In this document: positions 1 to 9,917 of the stretch, piece by piece
How positions within the stretch are numbered: position 1 is the stretch's first letter
How the letters are laid out: each line of letters opens with the position of its first letter
NCBI RefSeq assembly: GCF_021535135.1
Contig: NZ_CP091036.1
Coordinates: 310,001 to 374,000, forward strand
Reading direction: 5' to 3'
Source: Antarcticibacterium sp. 1MA-6-2
GTDB lineage: Bacteria; Bacteroidota; Bacteroidia; Flavobacteriales; Flavobacteriaceae
DNA length: 64,000 nucleotides
Program-made: the position numbers and the translations under genes
The notes under the pieces: generated by a model
What the model was told of the DNA's origin: nothing
Seen by the model: only the letters and a program-made list of their open reading frames with translations
Databases searched by the model: none

Positions 1-1796
1 TTGTTTTTATCACCTCCTGATTTTGATCCGGAATCTGATGCAGATCTTCTTCTTCCGCCGTCATTCGATGATCCGGAATCTGAAGATTTAGCTGATCTTC
101 TTCTACCTCCATCGTCAGAAGAACCTGCGTCGCGAGATTTAAAATCTCCACGGGGTTTTCTGCTTCTGGGTTTTCCTGAAGATCTTCCGCCACCACCTGT
201 ATCCTGTGATACTTCAACGCTAATTCGTCTACCCTGGTGTTGGAAATTTTCAAAGGTTGACAGGATCCTTTCCTTAATTTCTGAACTCGTATTGAAAAAA
301 GAAAAGCTATCTTTTACATCTACCCGGGTCACATCGTCGCGCCCAAGATCCAGCGTAGCCTTTAGAAAATCTTTCAACTTCATCCAGTCAAAATCATCCT
401 TGGCACCAACATTAATAAAGAACCTGGTGCTGTCTCCGCCTGAAGAATAATCCTCACGGCCTGATGATGCTCCTTTTACATTCAGGTCTGAGGAGTTTTT
501 ATAATAGTTAAAGAACCTTGTGAATTCCACAGAAAATACTTTTTTAATAAGTTCTTCTTTAGAAAAATCCTGAAGCACCTCTTCTATACTTGGAAGGTAA
601 GGATCTATATCGTGGTTAATCTTTGTGTTCTTAATGTCTGTTGCAAGGTGGAACAACTGCACGCGACAAATTTCCATTCCGTCAGGAATTTCTTTTTGCT
701 CAAATGGTTGCTTAATAATGCGCTCAATGCTTTTGATCTTTCGCACCTCACTTTTAGAGACAATGACCATTGAAACACCACTTTTCCCGGCACGGCTAAG
801 TTCTACCGCTACGGTGAGTGTAAACTTCAGGTTCATCTGGTAACTGGTAATGAATTACATGGGTAATATCATCTACATCAATTCCTCTAGCCGCAACATC
901 TGTAGCAACAAGCATTTGGATTTGTCTCGCTCTAAAACTCTTCATCACGAGATCCCGCTGATTTTGGCTTAAATCGCCGTGCAACGCAGCAGCATTGTAT
1001 CCGTCTTCAATAAGTTGTTCAGCAACCTTTTGAGTATCACGCTTGGTTCTACAAAAAACTACAGAAAAAATATCAGGATTTGCATCTGCAAGTCTTTTTA
1101 AGGCCGGATAACGGTCTCTGGAATTTACTGCGTAAAATTCATGAGATACATTTGAAGTTCCCTGATTTTTTGTTCCTACTGTAATCTCTACAGGAGTTCT
1201 CATGAACTTCTTTGCAATAGTAGAAACTTCCTGCGGCATGGTAGCCGAAAATAACCAGGTGTTTTTTTCACGTGGGGTATGAGACAATATGGCTGTAATG
1301 TCTTCATAAAAGCCCATATTCAGCATTTCATCGGCTTCATCAAGGATGCAAAACTCAATTTTAGAAATATCAACCAGTTTACGATTGATCATATCCTGCA
1401 TTCTTCCGGGAGTAGCCACAACTATTTGTGCTCCACGTTTTATTTGTTGAGCCTGATCTGTGATGCTGGCTCCTCCATAAATAGCTACGGTGTTTAATCC
1501 CGGAGTAAATTTGGAATAATTTTTAAGTTCATTGGTAATTTGTAAACACAATTCCCTTGTTGGGGAAAGAATTAATCCTTGCGTATGCTTCTTCTCAGCA
1601 GTGATCTTTTGAATTAGTGGGAAACCAAAAGCAGCAGTTTTCCCGGTACCGTTTGGGCAAGAGCCACCATATCTGTGTCTTCCTGCAGTAAAATAGGGAT
1701 CGCTTTTTCCTGCACTTCACTTGGACTCGTAAAGCCCATATCTTCGACAGCTTTAAGAATAGCAGGATTTAACCCTAATTGTTCAAATTTATTCAT
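1..1796 (-). CDS. DEAD-box ATP-dependent RNA helicase with DbpA-type RNA-binding domain (partial, two sequence lesions)
   Basis: Unwinds structured RNA, probably in ribosome assembly or cold adaptation. The N-terminus has a Q motif (FEQLGLNP), then motif I (AQTGTGKT after repair), DEAD motif II at LDEADEML, SAT motif III (FSATMPQE) and motif VI (HRSGRTGRAG after repair). A DbpA-like RNA-binding fold follows (FINVGAKDDFDWMKLKDFL), then a low-complexity Arg/Gly/Ser tail that runs off the left edge, so at least about 598 residues are present. The frame is broken at 1648-1652 (ACCGT where ACCGGT is needed inside the Walker motif) and at 795-801 (GCTAAGT for GCCGGT in the HRSGRTGR motif). Both restored sites are RCCGGY and both hit invariant motifs, so these are probably sequence errors. 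The Ser/Gly-rich open frame on the plus strand at 1-450 is its antisense shadow. Family call is sure; the exact paralogue (DeaD versus RhlE) is not. Confidence 0.9.
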
Positions 1797-1871
1797 ATAA
1801 AATTTTAATAAGTTGCAAAGGTAAGCATTAGTTTACAGCTTATTGCAGAAATCTTATAGGAATAAAAAGGC

Positions 1872-2444
1872 CTATTTTGAGAGATATTCTATTAAATCCT
1901 GAAGCGCAATTCCGCGATGACTAATCTTTGATTTTTCTTCTAAAGTCATTTCGGCAAATGTTTTTTCATAACCTTCAGGCTGAAAAACAGCATCGTAGCC
2001 AAATCCTTCGCTTCCCCTTCTTTCCGTGGTGATTGTTCCCTTACAAACTCCCAGGAACATAAATTGATGGTCATTAAGGTTTAATGCTATGACAGTTTTA
2101 AATTGTGCACTTCGATCTTTTACACCATCCAGCTCCTTTAAGAGCTTGTTAATATTGTTTTCGTTATTTTTATCTCCGCCTGCGTACCGGGCAGAGTAAA
2201 CTCCGGGTGCTCCATTAAGTACAGTTACTTCCAGCCCTGTATCGTCGGCAAAACAATCCATGTTATAATTGTTCTTGACAAAATCAGCTTTTAAAATAGC
2301 ATTTTCATCAATCGTATCGGCTGTTTCAGGAATTTCTTCATAACAGCAAATATCGTCCAGCGATAACAACTCAATTGATGCAGGCATAAGGGCCTGCACT
2401 TCTTTTAGTTTATTTTGGTTGTGTGTTGCAAATACCAGTTTCAT
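1872..2444 (-). CDS. rdgB: XTP/dITP diphosphatase (non-canonical purine NTP pyrophosphatase, RdgB/HAM1)
   Basis: Hydrolyses XTP and dITP to monophosphates and so keeps deaminated purines out of DNA and RNA. The protein opens with the family signature FATHNQNKLKEV (residues 4-15), has the metal/substrate loop FADDTGLEV near residue 65, and the C-terminal motifs GSEGFGYDAVFQPEG and KSKISHRG. At 190 residues it has the usual length. It lies 12 bp downstream of rlmH on the same strand, so the two are probably co-transcribed. No lesion is visible. Confidence 0.95.
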   Translation of the reverse strand: MKLVFATHNQNKLKEVQALMPASIELLSLDDICCYEEIPETADTIDENAILKADFVKNNYNMDCFADDTGLEVTVLNGAPGVYSARYAGGDKNNENNINKLLKELDGVKDRSAQFKTVIALNLNDHQFMFLGVCKGTITTERRGSEGFGYDAVFQPEGYEKTFAEMTLEEKSKISHRGIALQDLIEYLSK

Positions 2445-2456
2445 AGAGTGGTGGAA

Positions 2457-2930
2457 TTATTTATGGTGGTAAGGTTCATTACGTAAAATAGTAAAGCCCC
2501 GGTAAAGTTGTTCTACAAAGAATAGCCTCACCATTTGATGGGAAAAAGTCATTTTTGATAAAGACATTTTAGCATCTGCCCGGTTATAAACTTCCTGAGA
2601 AAAACCATAGGGCCCGCCAATAACGAACATAAGTTGCTTCACCCCACTGTTTAATCTCTTCTGAAGAAATTCTGAAAATTCTACTGAGGTGTATTGCTTT
2701 CCTTTTTCATCAAGGAGCACAACAAAATCTGAAGGACTAAACTTTGACAGCAATAATTCTCCTTCTTTCTGTTTCTGTTGATTTTCATCGAGATTCTTAA
2801 CCTTTTTAAGATCGGGTATAAGTTCCTGCTCGAATTTGTTGTAAAACTGAAGTCGTTTTACATAAACATCAGTTAACTCCTGAAGTGCAGGATCATCGGT
2901 TTTACCTATCCCCAGTAATTTTATGGTCAT
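2457..2930 (-). CDS. rlmH: 23S rRNA (pseudouridine1915-N3)-methyltransferase RlmH
   Basis: SPOUT-class methyltransferase that methylates pseudouridine 1915 in helix 69 of 23S rRNA on the assembled 70S ribosome. The 157-residue protein matches the family length. The SAM-binding trefoil knot is seen at FVIGGPYGFS (about residues 102-111), followed by the C-terminal SLSKMTFSHQMVRLFF and YRGFTILRNEPYHHK stretches, which are nearly invariant in RlmH. It is divergent from nadC, with only 41 bp between the start codons, and sits directly upstream of rdgB. Confidence 0.96.
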   Translation of the reverse strand: MTIKLLGIGKTDDPALQELTDVYVKRLQFYNKFEQELIPDLKKVKNLDENQQKQKEGELLLSKFSPSDFVVLLDEKGKQYTSVEFSEFLQKRLNSGVKQLMFVIGGPYGFSQEVYNRADAKMSLSKMTFSHQMVRLFFVEQLYRGFTILRNEPYHHK

Positions 2931-2971
2931 TTTATCCAGACTTTGCTACATTTACAAAAATAACTATTGCA

Positions 2972-3829
2972 ATGATCTCACAGGCACAATTTGAAAAGGA
3001 AATTGACTTAATTATTAAGAACGCAGTAAGGGAAGATGTAGGAGATGGCGACCATAGTTCATTAGCCTGTATTCCCTCTCAGGCTAAGGGAAAGGCAAAA
3101 TTGCTCGTTAAAGATGATGGGATAATTGCAGGAATAGATTTTGCAAAGCGGGTTTTTAAATACATTGACAAAGATCTTAATGTCGAGACAATTTTAAAAG
3201 ATGGGGAAAGAATGAAGAAAAGAGACGTAGCTTTTTACGTAGAAGGTTCTTCAAGATCTATTTTAATGGCCGAGAGGCTTGTATTGAACGGGATGCAAAG
3301 AATGAGTGCTATAGCCACAAAAACAAAGGAATTTGCAACAAGGCTGGAAGGTACCAAAACCAAAATCCTGGATACCCGCAAAACTACTCCCGGCATTCGT
3401 GCTTTAGAAAAATGGGCCGTGAAAATAGGAGGTGGGGAAAATCACCGTTTTGCTCTTTATGATATGATAATGCTGAAGGATAATCATATAGACTTTGCAG
3501 GGGGTATTACAGAGGCCATAGATAAAACCAAATCGTATCTACAACAGAATAATCTGGATCTTAAAATTATAGTCGAAGCGAGGGACATGGCCGAAATTCG
3601 TGAAATTCTTTCCTCAAGTGGGGTGTACAGAATTTTGATTGATAATTTTAACTTTGAGGAAACGAAAAAGGCTGTAGAGCTAATAAACAACAAGTGTCAA
3701 ACTGAATCCAGCGGAGGAATTACTCTAGAAACAGTAAGAAAGTATGCCGACTGTGGGGTAGATTTTGTTTCAAGTGGTGCCCTTACCCATTCAATTTACA
3801 ATATGGATCTAAGCCTTAAAGCAGTATGA
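2972..3829 (+). CDS. nadC: Carboxylating nicotinate-nucleotide diphosphorylase (quinolinate phosphoribosyltransferase)
   Basis: Converts quinolinate and PRPP to nicotinate mononucleotide in de novo NAD synthesis. The 285-residue protein shows the catalytic stretch DTRKTTPGIRALEKWAV (about residue 130) and GGGENHRFALYDMIMLKDNH, with the C-terminal substrate loop SSGALTHS. I chose the ATG at 2972 (MISQAQF) because an earlier in-frame start at 2885 would lie inside the divergent rlmH gene. It ends 3 bp before the YihY-type membrane gene, suggesting co-transcription. Intact. Confidence 0.95.
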   Translation: MISQAQFEKEIDLIIKNAVREDVGDGDHSSLACIPSQAKGKAKLLVKDDGIIAGIDFAKRVFKYIDKDLNVETILKDGERMKKRDVAFYVEGSSRSILMAERLVLNGMQRMSAIATKTKEFATRLEGTKTKILDTRKTTPGIRALEKWAVKIGGGENHRFALYDMIMLKDNHIDFAGGITEAIDKTKSYLQQNNLDLKIIVEARDMAEIREILSSSGVYRILIDNFNFEETKKAVELINNKCQTESSGGITLETVRKYADCGVDFVSSGALTHSIYNMDLSLKAV

Positions 3830-3832
3830 TAA

Positions 3833-4753
3833 ATGGGGATAGGTAAAAAGACAACATCCCTTCTGGAAAGATTTTCTAACTCCTGGGAACGCAGGACAAG
3901 AAAGATCATTTTGCCGGGAATGGATGGTCTTACTGCTTTTGACCTCTGGGAAATATACTCAGGTGGGATTATTCAGGGAACGTTTTCTACCAGGGCAAGT
4001 GCGATTGCCTATAGTTTCTTTATGGCTATTTTTCCATTTCTCATTTTTATTCTTAACCTCATTCCCTACATTTCCTTTATAGATGATTTTCAAATAGAGT
4101 TCCTGGTATTCATGAACAATATGTTGCCACCCACAACTTATGATTTGTTTGAAGATATCTTTCTCGATATAGCTGGTACGCCACGGGGTGGATTGTTATC
4201 ATTCGCCTTCCTGCTGTCTATTTTTTTAATGACCAATGGTGTAAATGCAATTTTCACAGGTTTTGAGTTTTCTTACCACACACATAAAAATCGCTCTATT
4301 GTAAGACAGTATTTAGTAGCTGTAGCGGTCTCAATTGTAATGGCATTGTTGTTGCTCGTTACTGTGGTAGTGGCCGTTTACCTTACGTATGCAGTAGACG
4401 ATTTAAGTAAGTTGGGATTATTATTTGAGAAGAGCCTTGCCTCGCAATTATTACAGTATATAATTTTAATAATTTTGACATATCTTGCTGTTGCGACACT
4501 TTATTATTTTGGAACTAAGGAAGGCAGGCTGGCAAGGTTTTTTTCAGTTGGAGCTTTGTTTACAACCTTGCTAATAATGTTAACCACTTATCTCTTTGGC
4601 TTGTATATTACCAATTTTTCTTCCTATAATGAATTATATGGCTCGATTGGTGCACTGCTTGTACTAATGGTATATATTTGGCTGAATTCAAACATCCTCT
4701 TGCTGGGTTTTGAACTCAATGCATCCTTAACCAAGATGAAACGAAAATATTGA
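3833..4753 (+). CDS. YihY/BrkB-family inner membrane protein
   Basis: The 306-residue protein has about six predicted membrane helices (for example around residues 40-75, 120-145, 155-190, 205-230, 240-265 and 270-300) and the family pattern ASAIAYSFFMAIFPFLIF near the first helix. YihY/BrkB proteins were once mislabelled ribonuclease BN. Their biochemical role is unsettled, with proposals of transport or membrane homeostasis. It follows nadC by 3 bp and is followed 12 bp later by an exported protein, so the three may form one transcript. Intact. Confidence 0.88.
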   Translation: MGIGKKTTSLLERFSNSWERRTRKIILPGMDGLTAFDLWEIYSGGIIQGTFSTRASAIAYSFFMAIFPFLIFILNLIPYISFIDDFQIEFLVFMNNMLPPTTYDLFEDIFLDIAGTPRGGLLSFAFLLSIFLMTNGVNAIFTGFEFSYHTHKNRSIVRQYLVAVAVSIVMALLLLVTVVVAVYLTYAVDDLSKLGLLFEKSLASQLLQYIILIILTYLAVATLYYFGTKEGRLARFFSVGALFTTLLIMLTTYLFGLYITNFSSYNELYGSIGALLVLMVYIWLNSNILLLGFELNASLTKMKRKY

Positions 4754-4774
4754 TAATCCCTAACAATGAATCTA

Positions 4775-5335
4775 ATGAAAAAAGCAATTTTTTTACTTGT
4801 TGCAGTTCTTACTATCTCAACGGCTTCAGCTCAAACGAAAGCGGCGGGAGTAACTTTGCCAAATACCCAAAGTTTTGAGGGTGAAAAACTGGTCTTAAAC
4901 GGGGTAGGAGTAAGAGAGAAATTTTGGATGGACATGTACGCAGGTGCTTTGTATGTTCAGTCAAAATCCAATAGTGGAGAAAAAATAATGGCTGCCAATG
5001 AACCTATGGCTATTAAGATCCATATAGTTTCAAAATTAATATCCAGCGATAAAATGATTGATGCTGTTAATGAAGGTTTTCAAAGTGCAACAAATGGTAA
5101 AACTTCCGCAATAAATTCTGAAATTGAAGAGTTCAAAAGTTTTTTTAAAGAAGAGATAACCAAAGATGATGTTTTTGATATTGTATATCTTCCAAAACAA
5201 GGTGTAACAGTTTATAAGAATGGCACCAAAAAAGGAAATGTCCAGGGGTTGGAGTTTAAAAAAGCTCTCTTTGGAATTTGGTTATCCAACAATCCGGCAG
5301 ATAAGAAATTGAAAGATGGGATGTTAAAGGGCTAG
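4775..5335 (+). CDS. Exported chalcone isomerase-like domain protein
   Basis: A signal peptide (MKKAIFLLVAVLTISTASAQ, cleavage after SAQ) precedes a domain of about 165 residues resembling the bacterial chalcone isomerase-like family (Chalcone_3). The order is LNGVGVREKFWMDMYAGALYV, a central alpha/beta segment, and a C-terminal ALFGIWLSNNPADKKLKDGML that is typical of the family. The bacterial members are thought to bind lipids or small hydrophobic molecules, and catalysis is not established. The ATG at 4775 fits the signal peptide better than the ATG three codons upstream (4766). It is periplasmic by inference. Confidence 0.85.
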   Translation: MKKAIFLLVAVLTISTASAQTKAAGVTLPNTQSFEGEKLVLNGVGVREKFWMDMYAGALYVQSKSNSGEKIMAANEPMAIKIHIVSKLISSDKMIDAVNEGFQSATNGKTSAINSEIEEFKSFFKEEITKDDVFDIVYLPKQGVTVYKNGTKKGNVQGLEFKKALFGIWLSNNPADKKLKDGMLKG

Positions 5336-5384
5336 GTACTGAAAGCATTTGGAAATAAAATAATAAATTAACAAAGACAACTTG

Positions 5385-5807
5385 ATGAAGAGGACATTGA
5401 CAATTTTATTTCTGTTTGTCTTAGGAGGCCTGCAGGCACAAACCATTTTTGGAAAGTGGAAAACCAGAAACGATGAAACAGGAAAACCCAATTCTATAAT
5501 TGAAATTTATAAGGAGGGAGATGAGATAAATGGAAAAGTGGTTAAAATTTTAAAAGAGAGTGATCGGGACAGGATATGTGAAAACTGTGAGGGAGAATTG
5601 AAGAATAAACCCGTGGAAGGTCTTGAGTTAATGACAGGATTGAAACAAAAAGATGATGAATTTTCCGGGGGAATAATTACAGATCCTGAAACAGGAAAAG
5701 AGTACAGGGTAAAAGTATGGCTGGATGAGAATAATCCCAATCTTTTAAAGGTTAGAGGCTATATCGCCTTCTTTTATAGAACTCAAACCTGGGAGAGAGT
5801 TCAGTAA
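5385..5807 (+). CDS. Exported DUF2147-domain protein
   Basis: A short signal peptide (MKRTLTILFLFVLGGLQAQ) is followed by a compact domain with the DUF2147 hallmarks: GKWKT at the start, EIYKEGDEINGKVVKI, the paired cysteines CENC near residue 65, and a C-terminal LKVRGYIAFFYRTQTWER. Members are lipocalin-like small secreted proteins of unknown function, common next to envelope genes in Bacteroidota. I chose the ATG at 5385; the codon before it is TTG. An imperfect terminator hairpin follows. Confidence 0.85.
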   Translation: MKRTLTILFLFVLGGLQAQTIFGKWKTRNDETGKPNSIIEIYKEGDEINGKVVKILKESDRDRICENCEGELKNKPVEGLELMTGLKQKDDEFSGGIITDPETGKEYRVKVWLDENNPNLLKVRGYIAFFYRTQTWERVQ

Positions 5808-5828
5808 AAATTGAAAAATAGATTTTTT

Positions 5829-5859
5829 AAAGCCATTCTAATATAGAGTGGTTTTTTTT
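5829..5859 (+). terminator. Probable rho-independent terminator after the DUF2147 gene
   Basis: Imperfect inverted repeat AAGCCATTCT / AGAGTGGTT with a five-base loop, followed by eight T residues. It lies 22 bp after the stop codon and before priA. Confidence 0.6.
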
Positions 5860-5901
5860 GAATTAAAAAGAAGCTTAAATTTGTTTCACCTAAACCAGGC
5901 T

Positions 5902-8356
5902 ATGACTTTCTTTATTAATGTTATTCTTCCACTTCCTTTAGAAAAGCAGTTTACCTACCAGGTAAGTAAGGCTGAGGCCGATTTTTTAAAGCCCGGGATG
6001 AGAGTAGCAGTGCCTTTTGGCAAGTCTAAGATCTACACGGGTATAGTTGCGGGAATTCATTCTAATCCACCCCAGTTATATGAGGCTAAGCCTATTGAAC
6101 AAATCCTGGATGAAACTCCAATTGTAACTCTTCATCAACTGGAATTTTGGAAATGGCTTGCACGCTATTATATGTGTGCGGAAGGTGAAGTCTTAAGAGC
6201 GGCATTACCCGGTGGTTTTCTTCTGGAAAGTGAGACGCTTATACAATTATCAGTTTCAGAAAATATCGACATTTCGCAGCTGGAAGATCAGGAATTATTA
6301 ATATTTGAAGCACTTCAAAAGCAGTCATCCTTAAAAATTCAGGAAGTAATGCAATTGCTGGATAAAAAAACCGTTCTTCCGGTGATTAATAAAATGGTGT
6401 CTAAGGGGGTAATTGTGGTTAACCAGGAAATTTTTGAGCAATACAAGCCAAAACTCATCAGGTATATCAGGATTAGTAAAGATTTTTCCGAAGAGGCAGC
6501 AATGCATCAGCTTCTGGATAATTTGAACAGAGCTCCAAAACAAAGAGACGCGGTCCTTGTATTTTTTCACCTTGAGGCACAAAAAAAGAAACTTGTAAAA
6601 GTAAAAGATCTCGTTCGTGCCAGCAGCAGTTCTTCAGCTACAATTAAGACTCTAATAGATAAAGGTGTTTTCGAGGAATATTATTTACAGACGGACAGAA
6701 TTAATTTTGATGCTGATGTGACTAATACTTCCCTTAGGTTAAATGACTGGCAGGAAAAAGCTTTTGAGGAAATAGAACAGCATTTTCAGGAAGGAGAAGT
6801 AGTTCTTTTGCACGGTATAACCTCTTCAGGTAAAACAGAACTTTATATAAAATTAATAGAAAAAGCTATTTCTGAAGGTAAACAGGTTTTGTACCTTCTT
6901 CCGGAAATTGCACTTACAGCTCAACTCGTTTCCCGGTTACAGGCATTTTTTGGAGAGCAGGTTCTCGTTTATCACAGCAAATATTCAGTAAATGAGAGAA
7001 TGGAGGTCTATAATCACGTTCTCAATTCCAGCGGAAAGGCTAAAATTGTGCTGGGAGCGCGATCTTCTCTTTTTCTTCCATTCCAGAACCTGGGTCTTAT
7101 TGTGGTAGATGAAGAACATGAAACAACTTTTAAGCAGTTTGATCCTGCTCCCAGGTATAATGCCCGGGATGCAGCGGTGGTTCTTAGCCAAATGCAAAAA
7201 GCACATCTTATACTGGGATCGGCCACTCCTTCCCTGGAGTCATATTTTAATGCTGTACACGACAAGTACCGCCTGGTAAACCTTAACAGAAGGTACGGGG
7301 AGGTGATGATTCCCGAAATAGAGATTGTAGATATAAAGGAGAAGTACAAAAAGAAAAAAATGACTAAGCCACTTTTCTGACAGGCTTCTGGAGGAAATTC
7401 AAATTGCATTGGACGAAGGGGAGCAGGTTATTCTTTTTCAGAACAGGAGGGGCTATTCTCCCATTCTTGAATGTACAACCTGTGGTTATTCCCCACAATG
7501 CCCCAATTGTGATGTTAGTCTTACTTTTCACAATCACAGCAACCAGTTGCGCTGTCACTACTGCGGATATCATATTGCAATGCAACAAAAGTGTATGGCC
7601 TGTGACAGTACAGAGCTTACAACCAAAGGTTTTGGCACAGAACAAATAGAAACTGAACTTAAAGCTCTTTTGCCCGATGCCAAAATTGGACGAATGGATC
7701 TGGATTCTACCCGTGGAAAGCATGGTCACCAAAAGATCATCACCTCATTTGAGCAGGAGGAGATCGATATTCTTGTAGGTACACAAATGTTGAGTAAGGG
7801 ACTGGACTTTAGAAAAGTTAGACTGGTGGGAATTATGAATGCCGATACTCTTCTCAATTTTCCCGATTTTCGTGCGCACGAGCGTAGTTTTCAGTTAATG
7901 TTACAGGTAGCGGGTAGAGCCGGAAGGACAAAGACAAGAGGAAAGGTTATTATTCAAACATACAATCCGCATCACCAGATAGTAAAACAGGTTTCTACCA
8001 ATAATTATGTAGAGATGTACAAGGAGCAACTGGAAGAGCGCTATCAATATAAATATCCCCCTTATTACAAACTAATAAAGCTTACGGTGAAAAGCCGTGA
8101 TTACAGCAAAACTAACGAGGCTGCTGAATGGGTAGCCAGGTCTTTAGGAAATGTATTCAAAGAAAATGTTCTGGGCCCAGAGTTTCCTCCTGTAGCTCGC
8201 ATTAGAAATGAATATTATAAAAACATCCTCATAAAAATACCTCCTAAGCAATCTCTGGGAAAAACTAAAAAGTATATAGAGAAAGTAATGGGCAGCTTTA
8301 AAGCTATAGGAATATGGCGAAGTGTTAGGGTAATTATTAATGTGGATCCTTATTAA
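5902..8356 (+). CDS. priA: Primosomal protein N' (PriA replication-restart helicase), one lesion
   Basis: 3'-to-5' DNA helicase that reloads the replisome at stalled forks. The N-terminal 3'-end-binding domain (FFINVILPLPLEKQFTYQV) is followed by Walker A (LLHGITSSGKTELY), the DEEH box (VVDEEHETTFKQ), GSATPSLES, a zinc-binding cysteine cluster (CTTCGYSPQCPNC, CHYCG, CMAC) and the QVAGRAGR motif VI. The frame breaks at 7363-7369: ACTAAGC follows ATG where MTGHFSD needs ACCGGC, a +1 shift. Repair gives 817 residues, the normal PriA size. I place the start at ATG 5902 (MTFFINV); the more upstream GTG at 5848 adds unconserved residues. The lesion is a presumed sequencing error at an RCCGGY site. 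Confidence 0.93.
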
Positions 8357-8393
8357 TAGAACAATATAATAGAGTCTTTAATAACGGTTAAAT

Positions 8394-9104
8394 CTATTGC
8401 ATTGCACTTAAGGCTTCTATAAGGTTGGATTTCTTGTGCCTGCTCAAAGGAATTTGTTGTTTGTCTATTTCAATATTCTTACTGTTGTACCGCTCAACTT
8501 TTTCCAGATTAACGATATAAGATTTATGAATACGCAGGAATTGCTCCTGCGGTAACTGCTCTTCAAAAGATTTCATTGTGGCAAGTACAACAAAAGTATC
8601 CTTTTCTGTAACGAATTTAACGTAATCTCCCAGCGCTTCTATATACTTGAGCTTATTGAGAAAAACCTTTCTGTTTTTAAGATTGCTCTTCACAAAAATA
8701 AAGTTTTCGTCCTCCAGTGGAGTGCCGTGAGTTTTAAGATTGTAAAGATTTATCGCTTTTGCAACAGCGTTATTAAATCGTTCTTTGTTTACAGGTTTAT
8801 GGATGTAGTCCACTGCATCATAGTCAAACGCTTTAAAGGCATATTTCGTTTTTCCGGTGACAAAGATGATCTGGGGTTTGTTTGGAAGATCGTCCAACAG
8901 CTCAAAGCCTGTAAGAATAGGCATTTCAATATCCAGAAATATAAGATCTACCGCCGTATCTAATAATCCATTTTTGGTTTCAATGGCATTATTATATTCG
9001 GCAACTAATTTTAAATTAGGGTGGTCTTTTATTAATTTTACAATCGATAAACGTTGTAAACTGGAATCATCAACCACAGCACATTTAAGTAATGTTTCTT
9101 CCAC
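8394..9104 (-). CDS. LytTR-family two-component response regulator
   Basis: An N-terminal receiver domain has acidic residues at VVDDSS, the phospho-acceptor Asp in DLIFLDIEMP, and the conserved Lys in FVTGKTKYAF. It is followed by a LytTR DNA-binding domain (about residues 135-235) with FIFVKSNLKNRKVFL and the ending FLRIHKSYIVNLEKVERYN plus IPLSRHKK. LytTR regulators usually work with a membrane histidine kinase of the LytS/YehU kind, which is not in this window. The start is uncertain: no ATG is available, and GTG 9104 (MEETLLKCAVVDD) or TTG 9128 are the candidates. It is convergent with priA. Confidence 0.9.
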   Translation of the reverse strand: MEETLLKCAVVDDSSLQRLSIVKLIKDHPNLKLVAEYNNAIETKNGLLDTAVDLIFLDIEMPILTGFELLDDLPNKPQIIFVTGKTKYAFKAFDYDAVDYIHKPVNKERFNNAVAKAINLYNLKTHGTPLEDENFIFVKSNLKNRKVFLNKLKYIEALGDYVKFVTEKDTFVVLATMKSFEEQLPQEQFLRIHKSYIVNLEKVERYNSKNIEIDKQQIPLSRHKKSNLIEALSAMQ

Positions 9105-9208
9105 GGGGGTAAGGTTAAGTATAAACAATATTAACCATAAAATTTTACTAAACCAAGGGAAAAAGTAATTTCGTCGATTAAAAGAGCATTTTGCCGTTGC
9201 ATAAAATG

Positions 9209-9239
9209 TTGGCAGAATTAAAAAAACATGTTACTTTTG
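9209..9239 (+). promoter_or_regulatory. Bacteroidota-type promoter of the rpsF operon
   Basis: TTG at 9209-9211 and TACTTTTG at 9232-9239 are separated by 20 bp, matching the flavobacterial consensus TTG-N17-23-TAnnTTTG. The rpsF start codon is 28 bp downstream. Confidence 0.75.
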
Positions 9240-9266
9240 CAGCCAATTTAATTTAAATCATATTTT

Positions 9267-9605
9267 ATGAATCATTATGAAACTGTTTTCATCTTGAATC
9301 CCGTTTTATCTGATGACCAGATAAAGGAAACAGTTCAGAAATACGAAGATTTTCTTGTTTCTAACGGTGCCGAGATGATATCCAAAGAGAACTGGGGGCT
9401 TAAAAAGTTAGCTTACCCAATTCAACACAAAAAGAGTGGTTTTTATCACTTATTTGAGTACACAGCGCCGGGAGAGGCTATAAACCCTCTTGAGGTGGAG
9501 TTTAGAAGAGACGAGCGTATGATGCGTTATCTTACTGTAAAGTTAGATAAACACGCTATCGCCTGGGCAGAAAAGAGAAGAAAAAGAAACAAAGAAAAAG
9601 CGTAG
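9267..9605 (+). CDS. rpsF: 30S ribosomal protein S6
   Basis: Binds the central domain of 16S rRNA together with S18. The 112-residue protein has the S6 pattern [18 protein letters not shown] at the start, [18 protein letters not shown] in the middle, and the [18 protein letters not shown] strand. First gene of the rpsF-rpsR-rplI operon, 2 bp before rpsR and preceded by a clear TTG/TAnnTTTG promoter. Intact. Confidence 0.97.
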   Translation: MNHYETVFILNPVLSDDQIKETVQKYEDFLVSNGAEMISKENWGLKKLAYPIQHKKSGFYHLFEYTAPGEAINPLEVEFRRDERMMRYLTVKLDKHAIAWAEKRRKRNKEKA

Positions 9606-9607
9606 TT

Positions 9608-9904
9608 ATGTCATCTATTGAACAACAAGCAAAAGGAAAAAAAGACGGAGAGATCAGGTATCTTACTCCTCTTAATATAGAGACCAGCAAAACTAAAAAG
9701 TATTGCAGGTTCAAAAGATCAGGTATAAAATATATCGATTACAAAGACCCGGATTTTTTATTGAAGTTTGTTAACGAGCAGGGGAAATTATTACCCCGTC
9801 GTTTAACTGGTACATCTTTAAAATATCAACGTAAAGTGGCTGTGGCGGTTAAGCGTGCACGTCATTTGGCTTTGATGCCGTATGTGGCCGATTTATTAAA
9901 ATAA
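9608..9904 (+). CDS. rpsR: 30S ribosomal protein S18
   Basis: Partner of S6 in the small-subunit platform. The 98-residue protein contains [20 protein letters not shown], then [19 protein letters not shown] and [16 protein letters not shown], all S18 signatures. The short polar N-terminal extension is normal in Bacteroidota. The spacing to rpsF (2 bp) and rplI (13 bp) indicates one transcript. Intact. Confidence 0.97.
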   Translation: MSSIEQQAKGKKDGEIRYLTPLNIETSKTKKYCRFKRSGIKYIDYKDPDFLLKFVNEQGKLLPRRLTGTSLKYQRKVAVAVKRARHLALMPYVADLLK

Positions 9905-9917
9905 CAAGTAGACAATT

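Noticed and set aside
1..450. A 149-residue plus-strand ORF rich in Ser, Pro, Leu and Asp
   Set aside because: It is the antisense of the Arg/Gly/Ser tail of the DEAD-box helicase, which reads clean on the minus strand with family motifs.
2885..2971. Longer N-terminus for nadC from 2885
   Set aside because: It would overlap the divergent rlmH start and has no family similarity; ATG 2972 gives the usual NadC start.
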